DNA of 64,000 nucleotides from Clostridiales bacterium (GTDB lineage: Bacteria; Bacillota; Clostridia; Christensenellales; Borkfalkiaceae): the NCBI GenBank assembly GCA_022508285.1, contig JAFLVN010000005.1, forward strand, positions 1 to 64,000, given 5' to 3'. Of the stretch, positions 26,984 to 37,434 are shown piece after piece. Every line of letters begins with the position of its first letter. Position 1 is the stretch's first letter. The notes under the pieces were generated by a model. The model was given only the letters and a program-made list of their open reading frames with translations, was not told the origin of the DNA and did not search any database. The position numbers and the translations under genes were made by a program.

Positions 26984-27784
26984 CTAATTCATTACAAAGA
27001 AGTTCAGTATAAGAAGTACTATGCCGAGGACGGTTAAAATTGCGCCCGTAACAATGCCAACCACCTTGCCGTTTACCTTATTTGCAAACAGCGACGAAAC
27101 TACCGCACCCAAAGTGGCTACAGGTGCGCAGATTGCAAGAACGTCCCACCGTTCAAGCAGGATATCCACTTCCGCCACGGCGTGCGCACCGAAGGCAACC
27201 AGTGCGGCTAAAGCCATTATAAAGGTGCTGGTTCCCACCGCTGTTCTTCGCTCCATGCCGAAGAATAAAGTAAAAACGAGCAGCATCATAAGTCCGCCGC
27301 CTGTGCCGACGTAACCTACTATAAGCCCTATGGCGAGCCCGAACAGCACAGAAAAAATTATTCCCTTTTTATCGAGTTTAGTGCCCTTGGGCACAAGGCG
27401 TTTACCTTGGGGGTCGGGCTGAATTAAAAAGCGTACGCCGATAAACACGCACAGCGCAAGCGAGAATGCGCTATTTATATGGTTGGGAATATAAAAAGCT
27501 ATTATCGTGCCGACAATGCACATGGTCAGCACGCAGACTATCATTATCCAACTGCGCTTTAAATCTATATTTTTATGCCGTATATATATCGCCGTGGAAA
27601 CGATAGACGCCAAAACGTCGGACGCGAGCGCTATCGCCACAGCCTGAAATTGCCCGCCGTCCACAGCGAACGTGGGGCAGAGCACTATTAATATTGGCAC
27701 CATAACTGCCGCTGCCGAGAGCCCTACGAGTCCCGTAGTTACTCCGGCACCCAATGCGGCTATTACATACCAGAAATATTCCAT
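26984..27784 (-). CDS. TauE/SafE family sulfite exporter / permease
   Basis: VIAALGAGVTTGLVGLSAAAVMVPIL...GLAIGLIVGYVGTGGGLMMLLVFTLFFGMERRTAVGTSTFIM; start trimmed to MEYFWYV. Confidence 0.9.
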   Translation of the reverse strand: MEYFWYVIAALGAGVTTGLVGLSAAAVMVPILIVLCPTFAVDGGQFQAVAIALASDVLASIVSTAIYIRHKNIDLKRSWIMIVCVLTMCIVGTIIAFYIPNHINSAFSLALCVFIGVRFLIQPDPQGKRLVPKGTKLDKKGIIFSVLFGLAIGLIVGYVGTGGGLMMLLVFTLFFGMERRTAVGTSTFIMALAALVAFGAHAVAEVDILLERWDVLAICAPVATLGAVVSSLFANKVNGKVVGIVTGAILTVLGIVLLILNFFVMN

Positions 27785-27793
27785 AAAATCCTT

Positions 27794-27885
27794 TTCGCTC
27801 AAATTGCAAGCAATTTGCAGCGAGGTTGCTGTTGTCGTAATTTTCTTAACGGGCGAAATAAATCCGCCCTTGAAAATTTCGGCAT
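27794..27885. repeat. R2 family copy 2
   Basis: CGCTCAAATTGC-aa-GCAATTTGcAGCG hairpin plus a 52-bp block identical to copy 1. Confidence 0.85.
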
Positions 27886-27893
27886 GATTCTTT

Positions 27894-30800
27894 TTAATTT
27901 AAATTAATTTGCGAGCGGGTGCGGATATTTATTATTGCCGCACCTATTTCCTTTTCGGGCACGTGCCAGATAATTGACACTGCCTTTTTGTAGAGTTCGA
28001 GCTGCTTTGAGTACGTTTCAAGGAGCTGCCCGTCCGTCTTTTTGGAGTACTTGTAGTCTATTATACGCACCCCGAAGTCCCCATGCGCTAAGAGGTCGAT
28101 TGCGCCCTGCACAAGGATATGGTCCTCAGCCACCGATTTGAGCACGTCGCACGCTTTAAGTCTGCATAAAAACTCCTGCTCACGGTAAAGCTCTGCGCCG
28201 TGAAGGTCGGCAAACACCGGCATATTGACTATTTCGCACAGCTCTTCGACATTCAAAAGCTGAGCTTGGGCTTGAGTTATTTTACCGCATTGCAAGAAGT
28301 TTGACAATTCTTTTTGGATACCGTCAAGCGATTTTACCGAAAAATCACAGAGTTCCAAAAATCTGTGGTACGCCGTGCCACGCTCCGCATCCGTTTCGCC
28401 ATCTCCGACAAACAGAGTGTGTTCGGCAAAATAGGGCTCGTCCTCGCGCATGCTCTTTAAAATAGCGGATGCAGAACTCTTTACGGGCAGCTCAACGCTG
28501 TCTGCGCGGGAATAGGGCTGCATGAAGCGTGCGGATATGGCTTTATACAGATTTTCGTCACGCTCGGCAAGATAGGTCACTTCTTCAGACTGTCTTTCTA
28601 TTTCACCCCTCTCGCACATGTCCTCGCAGGGGAACTTTTGCATGTCGAAGAGCTGAGAATACCGCTTTGCCGCAAGCGCACCCGCACGGCTGTATTCCTC
28701 TCTTTCCTCGGCTAAGATATGCAGTTTGCACATCGCTCGGGTGCACGCCACGTAAAAGAGATTGAGCTCGTTTTTAAGCTCCTCCCTGTCCGCACGCATT
28801 TTTACAAGCTTGCGCAAAATTGTGGGATATACGAGCATATTTTCGGGGTCGTAACACTTAGGCGCAAAGCCGTACTTTTCGTCGAAGGGCAGCTCGGAAT
28901 AGTCCATGCCCTTGAAAGTGCGGCAGATATCGGCAATTATGACCACGGGAAACTCCAACCCCTTTGCTGCGTGCATGGTCATAATTTTAATACTGTCGGA
29001 GGGCGCAGCCGTCGGCGCTTTTATATCGTATCCGCCCGATTTTATCTTTTCGAGAAAAGCCGAAAGGGTTAGCGCAGGTCCTTCGGCGGCAAGCTTTAAC
29101 ACGTTTTTAAGCTTTTCACCGCCGCCTGCGGAGTACGCTGCCTCCAGTCCGCTCTCCGCAAGGATATAATCTATGAGCTCGCCCGCAGACATAATTTCAG
29201 ACAAATCCCGCAACGTTTGCACCTTTTGCGAGAATGCGTTGAGCTTTTCGGCTATAAAACCTCTGCCCGCTTCCATATAAAGTTTAAAACACTGTCTGAA
29301 AGATATGCGCCCTTCTTTTTTAAAGGCTATGCGGATTGCCGCAAGCTCGTCTTCTGTAAATCCGCCCAAGGGGGAAAGCATTGCCGAAACGAGCGGAATA
29401 TCCTGCTCGGCGTTGTCTATGAGAGAGAGAATATCGAGCATCTGCCTTACCTCGGGCAGAGCGCAGATATTGCCCTCCTGCGCTCCCGAAACGGAGTAGC
29501 CCGCATCTTTGAGCGCACGGATTATGCCCTCGGCAGAGCCGCCCTTGTTTTTGCGGGTAAGTATGCAGATATCGCCGGGCTGGGTGTCGACGTATTCGCC
29601 CTTTTTGAGGTCGAAGTGCTTTGAATTTAACTCCCTCTCCACAAGCTGAAGTACGGCAAGTCCCTCCCGGGTGTGCGGGGCGTTGCGTCCGTCTTCCATT
29701 ACGGAATACACTCCCCGCTCCTCGGCTATCTTTTCATCTTTGCCGAATATATGTATTTCCGCCAAGCCGCAATCCTTAGGATACTTAGCTTCCGCAGTCA
29801 TTTTATGTCCTGCCGCATAGTCAAAGCCGCAGGCACGCTCCGTCATCACTTCGGAGAACATGGCGTTTACAAACATCAACACTTCTGCACAGCTTCTGAA
29901 ATTCCCCGAAAGCTTTAAAGCGGTTTGCGCTCCGCTCTCGAAATTTTTGAATTTATCGGAGAAGAATACCGACTTGCTGCCCCTGAAGCCGTAGATTGCC
30001 TGCTTGACGTCGCCGACGAGGAACACCTCCCGTCCGATTGCCGAAATAATCTCTTCCTGCACGGGGTTTACGTCCTGATATTCGTCAACGAATACGTAGC
30101 TGTATTTGGAATTTATCTCTTTTTTTAAATTTTCGTCCTGCAAAAGTTGCAGTGTCATGTGCTCCAAATCGTTGTAGTCAAGCTTATTCTCATCACGTTT
30201 GATTGCGGTATATTCCGTATCGAATTCCAAAAGCAGAGCCGAAAACGCAACGGCGGTTTTGCCGCTTTCCAAAAACAGTCTGCGCTCGGTTTGCTCGTCT
30301 GAAATACCGTCACGCACTGCGCCGAATCTCTTGGAAATATCGGCTTTGAATTCCTTGAATATCTCGCCCGCCTCTTTATCCTCATCGGGGTCTCGGGGCT
30401 TTGCCGTGACGGTAAAGGGAATTGCGGGTGCAAACACCCCGCCCGCCTTTGCCTCTTTAAGGGCTGCACGCATTTCGGCGAAAATCTTAGCGTACTTTTC
30501 GGCATTCTTCGTCCGGGGGAAGGCGGCTTCGAACTCGTCTACTTCCTCCTCCATAGCCGCATATTTTCCGGCAAAGAACTCAGAAAGCTCCGCACATATT
30601 GCCGAAAACCCCTCGTCGGTGTAGAGGTTTGCGCAAGTTTCAAGCATATTGCGGTAGTGCGCTACGTTACGCACGGAAGAGTAGCTTTCAAGCACAAGCC
30701 GCCGTAAGGCGTTGTCGCTCCGCTTCTTTGAAAAACGCTTTAAAAGGTGGATAAAATCGCTATCCTCTTGCTCGTACCGCCGCTCAAAAACATTGTCAAG

Positions 30801-31214
30801 GGCACGGGATTTTAAGTCTTTTGCAAGGGCGTCCTCGTCCGACATAATGTCGAACCCGCCGTCTATATTAAGTTGAAAAAAGTATGTACGCAAAAGGCGT
30901 GAACAGAATGAGTGTATTGTGGAGATATTTGCCGAAGGAATTTTGGAAATCTGCGCCTTTATGTGCGCAATTTTACTGCCGTCGGCGTTTTCCACCTTTT
31001 TTATGAGGGCGGTGCGCAATTTCTCCTTCATCTGCGCCGCCGCTTTTTTGGTAAAGGTTACGGCGAGTACTTCGTCGATATCCGCCCCTGCCTCTATCGC
31101 ACGGGTGAGCTTTTCTATCATTACGAAGGTCTTGCCGCTGCCCGCCGAGGCGGACACTATAACTTTACCGACGCTTTTGACAGCTTGGGACTGTTCTTTG
31201 GTTAAATCAGCCAT
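27894..31214 (-). CDS. addA: AddA: ATP-dependent helicase/nuclease subunit A
   Basis: VSASAGSGKTFVMIEKL, VFVDEYQDVNPVQEEI, MTMHAAKGLEFPVVIIAD, C-terminal GTAYHRFLELCD...IIDYKYSKK nuclease. Confidence 0.95.
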   Translation of the reverse strand: MADLTKEQSQAVKSVGKVIVSASAGSGKTFVMIEKLTRAIEAGADIDEVLAVTFTKKAAAQMKEKLRTALIKKVENADGSKIAHIKAQISKIPSANISTIHSFCSRLLRTYFFQLNIDGGFDIMSDEDALAKDLKSRALDNVFERRYEQEDSDFIHLLKRFSKKRSDNALRRLVLESYSSVRNVAHYRNMLETCANLYTDEGFSAICAELSEFFAGKYAAMEEEVDEFEAAFPRTKNAEKYAKIFAEMRAALKEAKAGGVFAPAIPFTVTAKPRDPDEDKEAGEIFKEFKADISKRFGAVRDGISDEQTERRLFLESGKTAVAFSALLLEFDTEYTAIKRDENKLDYNDLEHMTLQLLQDENLKKEINSKYSYVFVDEYQDVNPVQEEIISAIGREVFLVGDVKQAIYGFRGSKSVFFSDKFKNFESGAQTALKLSGNFRSCAEVLMFVNAMFSEVMTERACGFDYAAGHKMTAEAKYPKDCGLAEIHIFGKDEKIAEERGVYSVMEDGRNAPHTREGLAVLQLVERELNSKHFDLKKGEYVDTQPGDICILTRKNKGGSAEGIIRALKDAGYSVSGAQEGNICALPEVRQMLDILSLIDNAEQDIPLVSAMLSPLGGFTEDELAAIRIAFKKEGRISFRQCFKLYMEAGRGFIAEKLNAFSQKVQTLRDLSEIMSAGELIDYILAESGLEAAYSAGGGEKLKNVLKLAAEGPALTLSAFLEKIKSGGYDIKAPTAAPSDSIKIMTMHAAKGLEFPVVIIADICRTFKGMDYSELPFDEKYGFAPKCYDPENMLVYPTILRKLVKMRADREELKNELNLFYVACTRAMCKLHILAEEREEYSRAGALAAKRYSQLFDMQKFPCEDMCERGEIERQSEEVTYLAERDENLYKAISARFMQPYSRADSVELPVKSSASAILKSMREDEPYFAEHTLFVGDGETDAERGTAYHRFLELCDFSVKSLDGIQKELSNFLQCGKITQAQAQLLNVEELCEIVNMPVFADLHGAELYREQEFLCRLKACDVLKSVAEDHILVQGAIDLLAHGDFGVRIIDYKYSKKTDGQLLETYSKQLELYKKAVSIIWHVPEKEIGAAIINIRTRSQINLN

Positions 31215-34200
31215 TTCCGCCCTCCCCGCTATCCTTTACTATTTTTGCAATATCGGTACACTTTACGGACGGAGCCTTTCTCTCGCCGCCGTCAAGCCCT
31301 GCGGCAAAATTGCAACTGCCGCCCATTTTGCAGTATTTGCAGGTCTCCTCTGCGGGAGAAGGCGAAATATTGCCCGAAAGCATCTCCGCAGCGCCACGCT
31401 TCGCCACAAGCTTTGAATAACTTAAAAATGCGGCAAATTCCTCTCTTTCCATTGCCCCGTCAAGCTTTCTGCCGTTTAAATAGGCGTCGAAATATGCCGA
31501 CTTCTGCTTGGGTTGCAGGGTGGTATCCGAGGCGGAAACGACGTCCTCGCTGCCGTCCATAAAGCCTTGAAGACGGAACACGCCGTCCTCTTTATCACGG
31601 TATTCCACCGCCGCAGGAAAGTAGTATGCGCCCGCCGCTCTGCGCCCCTCGGACACCGCTAAAAGGTAAAGGGGCAGCTGCAATTTAGCGCCTGTGTAGT
31701 ATTTGGGGGCGGAGCACTCTATCGTACCTGTTTTATAGTCTATTATTCTGACCATATCCCCGCATTCGTCCACTCTGTCAATTCTGCCGAAAAGCTTTAA
31801 GTCGGGCGCAAGGCGAATTTCGCACTTGCTCTCTGCCGTGGACACCGAGAAGCGGGAATTTTTGAGCTGCTCGAACATGCCTGCCGAAACCTTAACGGCT
31901 TCCGCTTTAAGCTCGCCCGCAGTATATCTGCCGCTCTTAATATCGAGTAGCGACGAGTAGGGCGGCTTTTGAAGTTTTAAATCGGCAATTTCTTCCGCAC
32001 GTGCCTTTAGCGCAGGCATATCCGAAATCCCGTTGATTTCCCGTGCGAGCTCCTCTAAAACCGAGTGAATGAAGTTGCCCGTATCGACGGGGCGGACTAC
32101 GCCCTCTTCCCGCTCCTGAACTTTAAGTCCCTGCCGCATAAATCCGAGATATGGGCAAGAAAAATACGTTTCGAGCGCTGTGGGCGTTACGCTGTCGTAG
32201 CTGACGTAAAGCTGTCTGCCGCAGGATATGCGGGGGCGTACGGGGGATTTTAAAGCCGCATCCGCTTCCCTTTTGAATCCGCCGTCCGCAAGTGCCGAAT
32301 ACACCGCCGACATTGCTTCGGGGCGGTTTTTGAGTTTTAAAAGCTGTTTGATTGCGGGAAGCTTTTCGCTGGAATAATAGGGTATAGCCCTGCCCGTGCG
32401 CTCTATGCGCTTTAAGTCGGACACGGCGAGCTTTGCGCCCGAGGGCGACAAAAACGCCGCTGCGGCATAGGATATAATTTCGCTTGCGCCGCTCTCCTCG
32501 CCGTTCAGTCTGACGGGGTAGGAAAGATACAGATTTTCCCTGAAAGCGCAGATATTGAGCGCAACCGTCTCACGGCTTCTCAGATTCACCTGTCTTATTT
32601 TGGGTGACACGTTTAAGTTTACCTGCTCCAAAAGGGAGATTTCCCTGTCCGTTAAAAGGGCGGTATCTGCGCTTGCGCCGGGCACGTCGCCAGTAAGCGA
32701 CGCCGCAAAAACGACGTTTGAGCCGGTGTTTGCCGTGGCGGCAATATCCCCCACGAACACTGCGTCCGCCTTGGGGGGAATTAGCGATATTTCCATAGCG
32801 GTAAAGCCGCTTTTGAGAATTTTGACGATATCCTTTAACGACAGCCCCTCGGCAAGGCTCTCCGCCTCGGCAAGTACGCTTAAAACTCCGTCGAGGGCAC
32901 GTGCGCCGAAAGCGGCGTGCACGGGAAATCCGTCCTTGAACTTTTCTGAAAGGGTTTTAAGCTTTTCTGCCACCCCATACGCCTCTAAAAGGGTGCGTAA
33001 ACCCCCGAATATGCCGCCGATATTGCTTTTCGAAGTTAAAATTGCATAGCCCTTTAAAAATGTCTGCCGCACTCTTTCAACGGCAGATATGTCGAAATTA
33101 AAGTTGTCGAGTATTTCCTTTTTGGGCTCTCTGCGCACCCCTCCACGGAAATTTGCAAGCCGCAGTGCATAGTTGCGGAACATATCTTTATCCGCCCGCT
33201 CTGCGGGGAAAAAGGGAGATGATACAACCGCGTCCGTATCCTGCGGACGGCAGCCCGAAAGTGCGCAGTTGAGCCAAGCGAATATAAACGCACATAAGGG
33301 GTGCTCGGAAAGGGGAATGCGCCTGTCGGCATAGTAGGGTATGCGGTAGCGGGAGAACACCCGGGAAAGTCTCTTTTCACTTTCGGCTAAATTGGGCAGC
33401 ATCACGGAAATTTTTGCGTAGCGCTCTGCCTCGTCGATGACGTGCCGCTTTATACTTGCGGCTATGAACTCTATCTCTTCTTCTCCGTCGCACGCCTCGA
33501 ACACGTGTACACGGGAAGTCTTTTCCGCTGTCCTGTAAAAGCTTTCGGGGTTGAAAAGGGAGCGGCGCAGAATTTCCGCCTCCTTTAAAAGTTCGCCCCC
33601 CTCGTAAATATCCTCCGCCCCGCCGAACTCCGCCGCAGCGGCAAGAAAGGCGTGACGTGCCTCGTTTACGTATATATCCTCCCTTCCGCCTATGAACAGA
33701 CCTATTACGCTGTCCGCCGAAAGAAAGGCGGCCTTGGCGCACTCCGTTGTGGTGCGGGTGAACGCCTGAAAGCCTAAAAATATTACCGTTGCGCCACGGA
33801 TTGCAGGGCTTGCCTCTATTACGGGCGCAAGGCGGCGCAGGTAGCCGTTCCTGTCCTGCAATCCGCTCTCTTTGAGATAATTCATATATTCGCCGTATAT
33901 GATGGCAATATCCTTGAGCTTTCCGCCGAAAATTCCGCCCCGCTCGGCGGCTACGGAGATATCCTCAGCCGAAATGCCCGACGAATATAAAAGTGCGATA
34001 GTGTCGTACACGGTCTGTGCGGCGGACGGCGAAGAAAGCTGCTTAAATAGAGTCAGCTTGCCCCTGTTTCCCTCTATAATCCTTCTTACCGCCATTGCCG
34101 AGCCCTGCGCCGAGAGCACGTTCTGCGGCTTGCCGCACTCGGACGATAAAAAGCGCGCAAAGGTGAACACTGAGGTCAAAAAAGTACCTTCCACCGCTGC

Positions 34201-34344
34201 GCACACAGTGCGTTCGGCGGCAAGCGACAGCCTGTCCTCGCAGAAAACTACCGTGCGGAAACCTTTATCCTCGTTTTTCTTTACGATAATTTTAAGTTGT
34301 TCAAGCGCAACCGACAGAGCGGCGCAACTCACGGATTTTATCAT
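31207..34344 (-). CDS. addB: AddB: helicase-exonuclease subunit B
   Basis: Partner of addA; C-terminal PD-(D/E)XK RIDRVDECGDMVRIIDYKTG and CKYCKMGGSC cluster. Confidence 0.92.
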   Translation of the reverse strand: MIKSVSCAALSVALEQLKIIVKKNEDKGFRTVVFCEDRLSLAAERTVCAAVEGTFLTSVFTFARFLSSECGKPQNVLSAQGSAMAVRRIIEGNRGKLTLFKQLSSPSAAQTVYDTIALLYSSGISAEDISVAAERGGIFGGKLKDIAIIYGEYMNYLKESGLQDRNGYLRRLAPVIEASPAIRGATVIFLGFQAFTRTTTECAKAAFLSADSVIGLFIGGREDIYVNEARHAFLAAAAEFGGAEDIYEGGELLKEAEILRRSLFNPESFYRTAEKTSRVHVFEACDGEEEIEFIAASIKRHVIDEAERYAKISVMLPNLAESEKRLSRVFSRYRIPYYADRRIPLSEHPLCAFIFAWLNCALSGCRPQDTDAVVSSPFFPAERADKDMFRNYALRLANFRGGVRREPKKEILDNFNFDISAVERVRQTFLKGYAILTSKSNIGGIFGGLRTLLEAYGVAEKLKTLSEKFKDGFPVHAAFGARALDGVLSVLAEAESLAEGLSLKDIVKILKSGFTAMEISLIPPKADAVFVGDIAATANTGSNVVFAASLTGDVPGASADTALLTDREISLLEQVNLNVSPKIRQVNLRSRETVALNICAFRENLYLSYPVRLNGEESGASEIISYAAAAFLSPSGAKLAVSDLKRIERTGRAIPYYSSEKLPAIKQLLKLKNRPEAMSAVYSALADGGFKREADAALKSPVRPRISCGRQLYVSYDSVTPTALETYFSCPYLGFMRQGLKVQEREEGVVRPVDTGNFIHSVLEELAREINGISDMPALKARAEEIADLKLQKPPYSSLLDIKSGRYTAGELKAEAVKVSAGMFEQLKNSRFSVSTAESKCEIRLAPDLKLFGRIDRVDECGDMVRIIDYKTGTIECSAPKYYTGAKLQLPLYLLAVSEGRRAAGAYYFPAAVEYRDKEDGVFRLQGFMDGSEDVVSASDTTLQPKQKSAYFDAYLNGRKLDGAMEREEFAAFLSYSKLVAKRGAAEMLSGNISPSPAEETCKYCKMGGSCNFAAGLDGGERKAPSVKCTDIAKIVKDSGEGGNG

Positions 34345-34462
34345 ACATACCGATTATATCATAAACCGCACAGAAAATTAAATATTTTGGGGCATAAAAG
34401 TTTTTACAAAAAATTTTTTATATGGTATAATGACGCTGTAATATCTTATAATAGGTAATTTT

Positions 34463-35617
34463 ATGAAAAAGAAACTTGCAATTATCGGAGCGGTTGCCCT
34501 TGCGGGCGTGCTTGGCGTTATGGCGTCGGGTTGCTCAAATAATACGAGAAATTTGGCTTCGCTTGCCTCAAACTGGTATCAGAACCCGGACTTCGACAAG
34601 ATTCAGCCCACGTTTATCGGCGAGAGCAATGCCGAAAAGCTTACTTATAAGGTTACGCAGACCGAAGAGTCTACAAATACCGACTATTCGGTGGAGTATT
34701 CCGACGGCACTTACACGACGATATTTTACGCCAAGGAGCTGACGGCGGACACGCTTGCCGAAATAACCCGCACGGAGTGGCTTGAAGGCTATACCAAAAA
34801 GCACAGCTCACAGGGCAATATGAATCTCTATTACTACCGCACCGAGCTCACCATAGACTCCGTGACCTATACGTATGGAGATAAAACCGAGGATTTCGGC
34901 GAACAGAAAGTTATAACCGAGAGCTATTTTCTGCCCGTAGAGAACTACTTAAGACCTGTTTACAGCTATAGAGAAGTTAAAAGAGCCATTCCCGCAAGCC
35001 TCAAGGCAAGCTCGCTTAAAGAGTGTTACGTTGACGTAGATATGACGTATAAAAGCTTTTACAACGTTTCGGGCAACAAGGTTTACACAGAAATTAGCGG
35101 AAATTCAACGACAGACGGCAAAGAAAAAGACGAAAGCGGCACTTTTTCTGTCAGCGGACTCAACGGTTACGACAACTCTGTGTTCGACATGGCATATCTC
35201 GATATAGTCGTGCGTGCGATGAAAAACGTCTCCCGCTCGTTCAGCCAGGCGGTCACAGTATACACCCCCGGTCTGCAGCCGCGCGACTACACCCTTACAG
35301 GCGGCAGCACCGCACTCCTTTCCGACAAGGAAAAGTCTGATTCACAGCTTGAAGAAATTCAGGCGGTGCTCGAAGGAAAAGGGCTTTTCACCCCCAAGCC
35401 CGTAGACGAAAACGACCCCGAGAAAGGTATGACGACCTTAAAAACGGCTTCCGTGAGCGTAAACTACAACGCCGAAAGATATTCGGGAGTTTCGCAAAGG
35501 TATTGGTTTGCAATCGGCGATAACAACCAAACGAGAACGCTCATGGTCAAATACTCCGAGCCCCTTGCATATAACTGCGGCACGCTCGAATACGTGCTGA
35601 CGGGCATAGGCGAATAA
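34463..35617 (+). CDS. Lipoprotein, hypothetical
   Basis: Signal peptide and lipobox GVLGVMASGCSNN. Confidence 0.75.
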   Translation: MKKKLAIIGAVALAGVLGVMASGCSNNTRNLASLASNWYQNPDFDKIQPTFIGESNAEKLTYKVTQTEESTNTDYSVEYSDGTYTTIFYAKELTADTLAEITRTEWLEGYTKKHSSQGNMNLYYYRTELTIDSVTYTYGDKTEDFGEQKVITESYFLPVENYLRPVYSYREVKRAIPASLKASSLKECYVDVDMTYKSFYNVSGNKVYTEISGNSTTDGKEKDESGTFSVSGLNGYDNSVFDMAYLDIVVRAMKNVSRSFSQAVTVYTPGLQPRDYTLTGGSTALLSDKEKSDSQLEEIQAVLEGKGLFTPKPVDENDPEKGMTTLKTASVSVNYNAERYSGVSQRYWFAIGDNNQTRTLMVKYSEPLAYNCGTLEYVLTGIGE

Positions 35618-35634
35618 TTCAATACTGCATAATA

Positions 35635-35663
35635 AAAGCGCCCCTTTTCGGGGGCGCTTTTTG
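35635..35663. terminator. Bidirectional terminator
   Basis: AGCGCCCCttttcGGGGGCGCTTTTT. Confidence 0.85.
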
Positions 35664-35672
35664 TTATAATTA

Positions 35673-36644
35673 TTAACTTACAACGTTCTGCGGTTTGCCG
35701 TCAATATACGCCTTTAAATTTTCTGCCGAGACCTGCAAAAGGCGTATGCGGGCTTCCTGCGGAACCCAGGCAATGTGCGGGGTTATAATGCAGTTCTTTG
35801 CGCCGTATAAGGGATTATTTGCGCTCATGGGCTCGGCGGAGAGAACGTCTACGCCCGCGCCCGCAAGCTTGCCGCTATCGAGCGCCTTGCGCACGGCATA
35901 CTCGTCTATAACGCCGCCTCGGGCGGTATTAATTAAGATTGCGCCGTCCTTCATAAGCGATATGGTCTTTTTATTGATTAACTTTTCGGTTGCCGGCGTC
36001 TGAGGGCAATGGAGAGTAACTATATCGCTTACCCTTAGCATATCTTCGAGCGAAACCACCTTATAAGGGCAGTTCTGCGGCTTCGTGCGGGTGGAAATCA
36101 CCACGTTCATGCCGAACGCCGAGGCAATTTTTGCCACCGTCTTTCCTATGTTGCCGTAGCCTAAAATACCAAGCGTTTTGCCGTAAACTTCGTACGTACC
36201 CCAGGGGAAATAGGTGAAGGTCTTACTCTTTATCCAGTCGCCCGCCGCAACAGAGGCGGCGTACTCGGGAATTTTGCCGTACAGCGAAAGTATTAACGCG
36301 AACACGTGCTGTGCCACCGAATTTGTGGAATAGTTCGGCACATTGCACACGGTAACTCCCCTTTTGCGGCATGCCTCGATATCTATAACGTTGTAGCCGG
36401 TTGCAAACACGCCCACGTATCTGATTTTGGGACATGCGTCGAGGAAAGCCCCGTCTACGGGCACTTTATTAACTATAATTGCGTCGCAGTCCGCCGCAAG
36501 CGCAAGCAGCTCGTCTCTGGGGATTACGCCGAAATAGACGCACTCGCCAAGCTTTTCAAACTCTTCAAAACCCAGATCTCCGTTAGTTACGGAAGAATAA
36601 TCAATAGCAATTTTCATAGCAATATAATACCTCATCCGCCCCAA
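35673..36644 (-). CDS. D-2-hydroxyacid dehydrogenase
   Basis: KTLGILGYGNIGKTVAKIASAFGMNV; INTARGGVIDEYAVRKALDSGKLAGAGVDVLSAEP; probable start 36618. Confidence 0.93.
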   Translation of the reverse strand: MGRMRYYIAMKIAIDYSSVTNGDLGFEEFEKLGECVYFGVIPRDELLALAADCDAIIVNKVPVDGAFLDACPKIRYVGVFATGYNVIDIEACRKRGVTVCNVPNYSTNSVAQHVFALILSLYGKIPEYAASVAAGDWIKSKTFTYFPWGTYEVYGKTLGILGYGNIGKTVAKIASAFGMNVVISTRTKPQNCPYKVVSLEDMLRVSDIVTLHCPQTPATEKLINKKTISLMKDGAILINTARGGVIDEYAVRKALDSGKLAGAGVDVLSAEPMSANNPLYGAKNCIITPHIAWVPQEARIRLLQVSAENLKAYIDGKPQNVVS

Positions 36645-36709
36645 AAAAGCAATAAATTTTTACGGTATAAAATTTAAGCCCGCACTGAAAAGTGCGGGCT
36701 GTTTACTTT

Positions 36710-37381
36710 TTAATATACCCAAGCAGGTGATAAAACTACTTCATTATCTCCTACTAATCGATATTCTAAATCAGTTCCGTCTATAATCACATATTCACCC
36801 CATGCATAATTCATCCCGCCAATCGTTATTGTAAATATTCCCTCGCTTTGAGTGAATATTTCTTTGGGAATTGTTATTTCTTCGGAGTGATTGAATTCGT
36901 AATAATATAAATTGTTAGGCACGTCGTAAATAATATTTATACCGAATTCTTCAGACGTAAAGTCCTCTTGAACATTTCTTACAGTATAAAGATTATTCCT
37001 TGATTTATCTGCATAATAAATTTTGAACTCGGGAATATCAAAGTCATCAAATCCAACGTCTTTTCCAGACCGCAACGAGCCGAAAGATAAAGTTAATTTT
37101 ACTTCGTCAATATTGAAAGTCCTTTTATCGCTTTTATATGCTATGCTTGTAAGCCAACGCTGCTCACGACCTGAAACACCATTCAGCTGAAACTTGTATC
37201 CCCACTCCAGCTCCGGCTCGCTTGCGGGAGTTTCTGTATCTGCATCTGCAGTTGAATCCGCCGCTGAACCAGCGACGTGTACGGAAGCCAATAAGCCGAG
37301 GGTTAGCGCAATTACAAAAATACAGCAAGCCATAACGCAAATTAACCCGATTACAGGCTTTTTATCCGACTTCATATGCAA
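36710..37381 (-). CDS. Secreted/membrane-anchored hypothetical protein
   Basis: N-terminal TM/signal (VIGLICVMACCIFVIALTLGLLASVHVAGS). Confidence 0.6.
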   Translation of the reverse strand: MHMKSDKKPVIGLICVMACCIFVIALTLGLLASVHVAGSAADSTADADTETPASEPELEWGYKFQLNGVSGREQRWLTSIAYKSDKRTFNIDEVKLTLSFGSLRSGKDVGFDDFDIPEFKIYYADKSRNNLYTVRNVQEDFTSEEFGINIIYDVPNNLYYYEFNHSEEITIPKEIFTQSEGIFTITIGGMNYAWGEYVIIDGTDLEYRLVGDNEVVLSPAWVY

Positions 37382-37434
37382 TCCTCCTTTGGTTTTTTCA
37401 TTATATACTATATATTATGATTTTGCAATACCGT

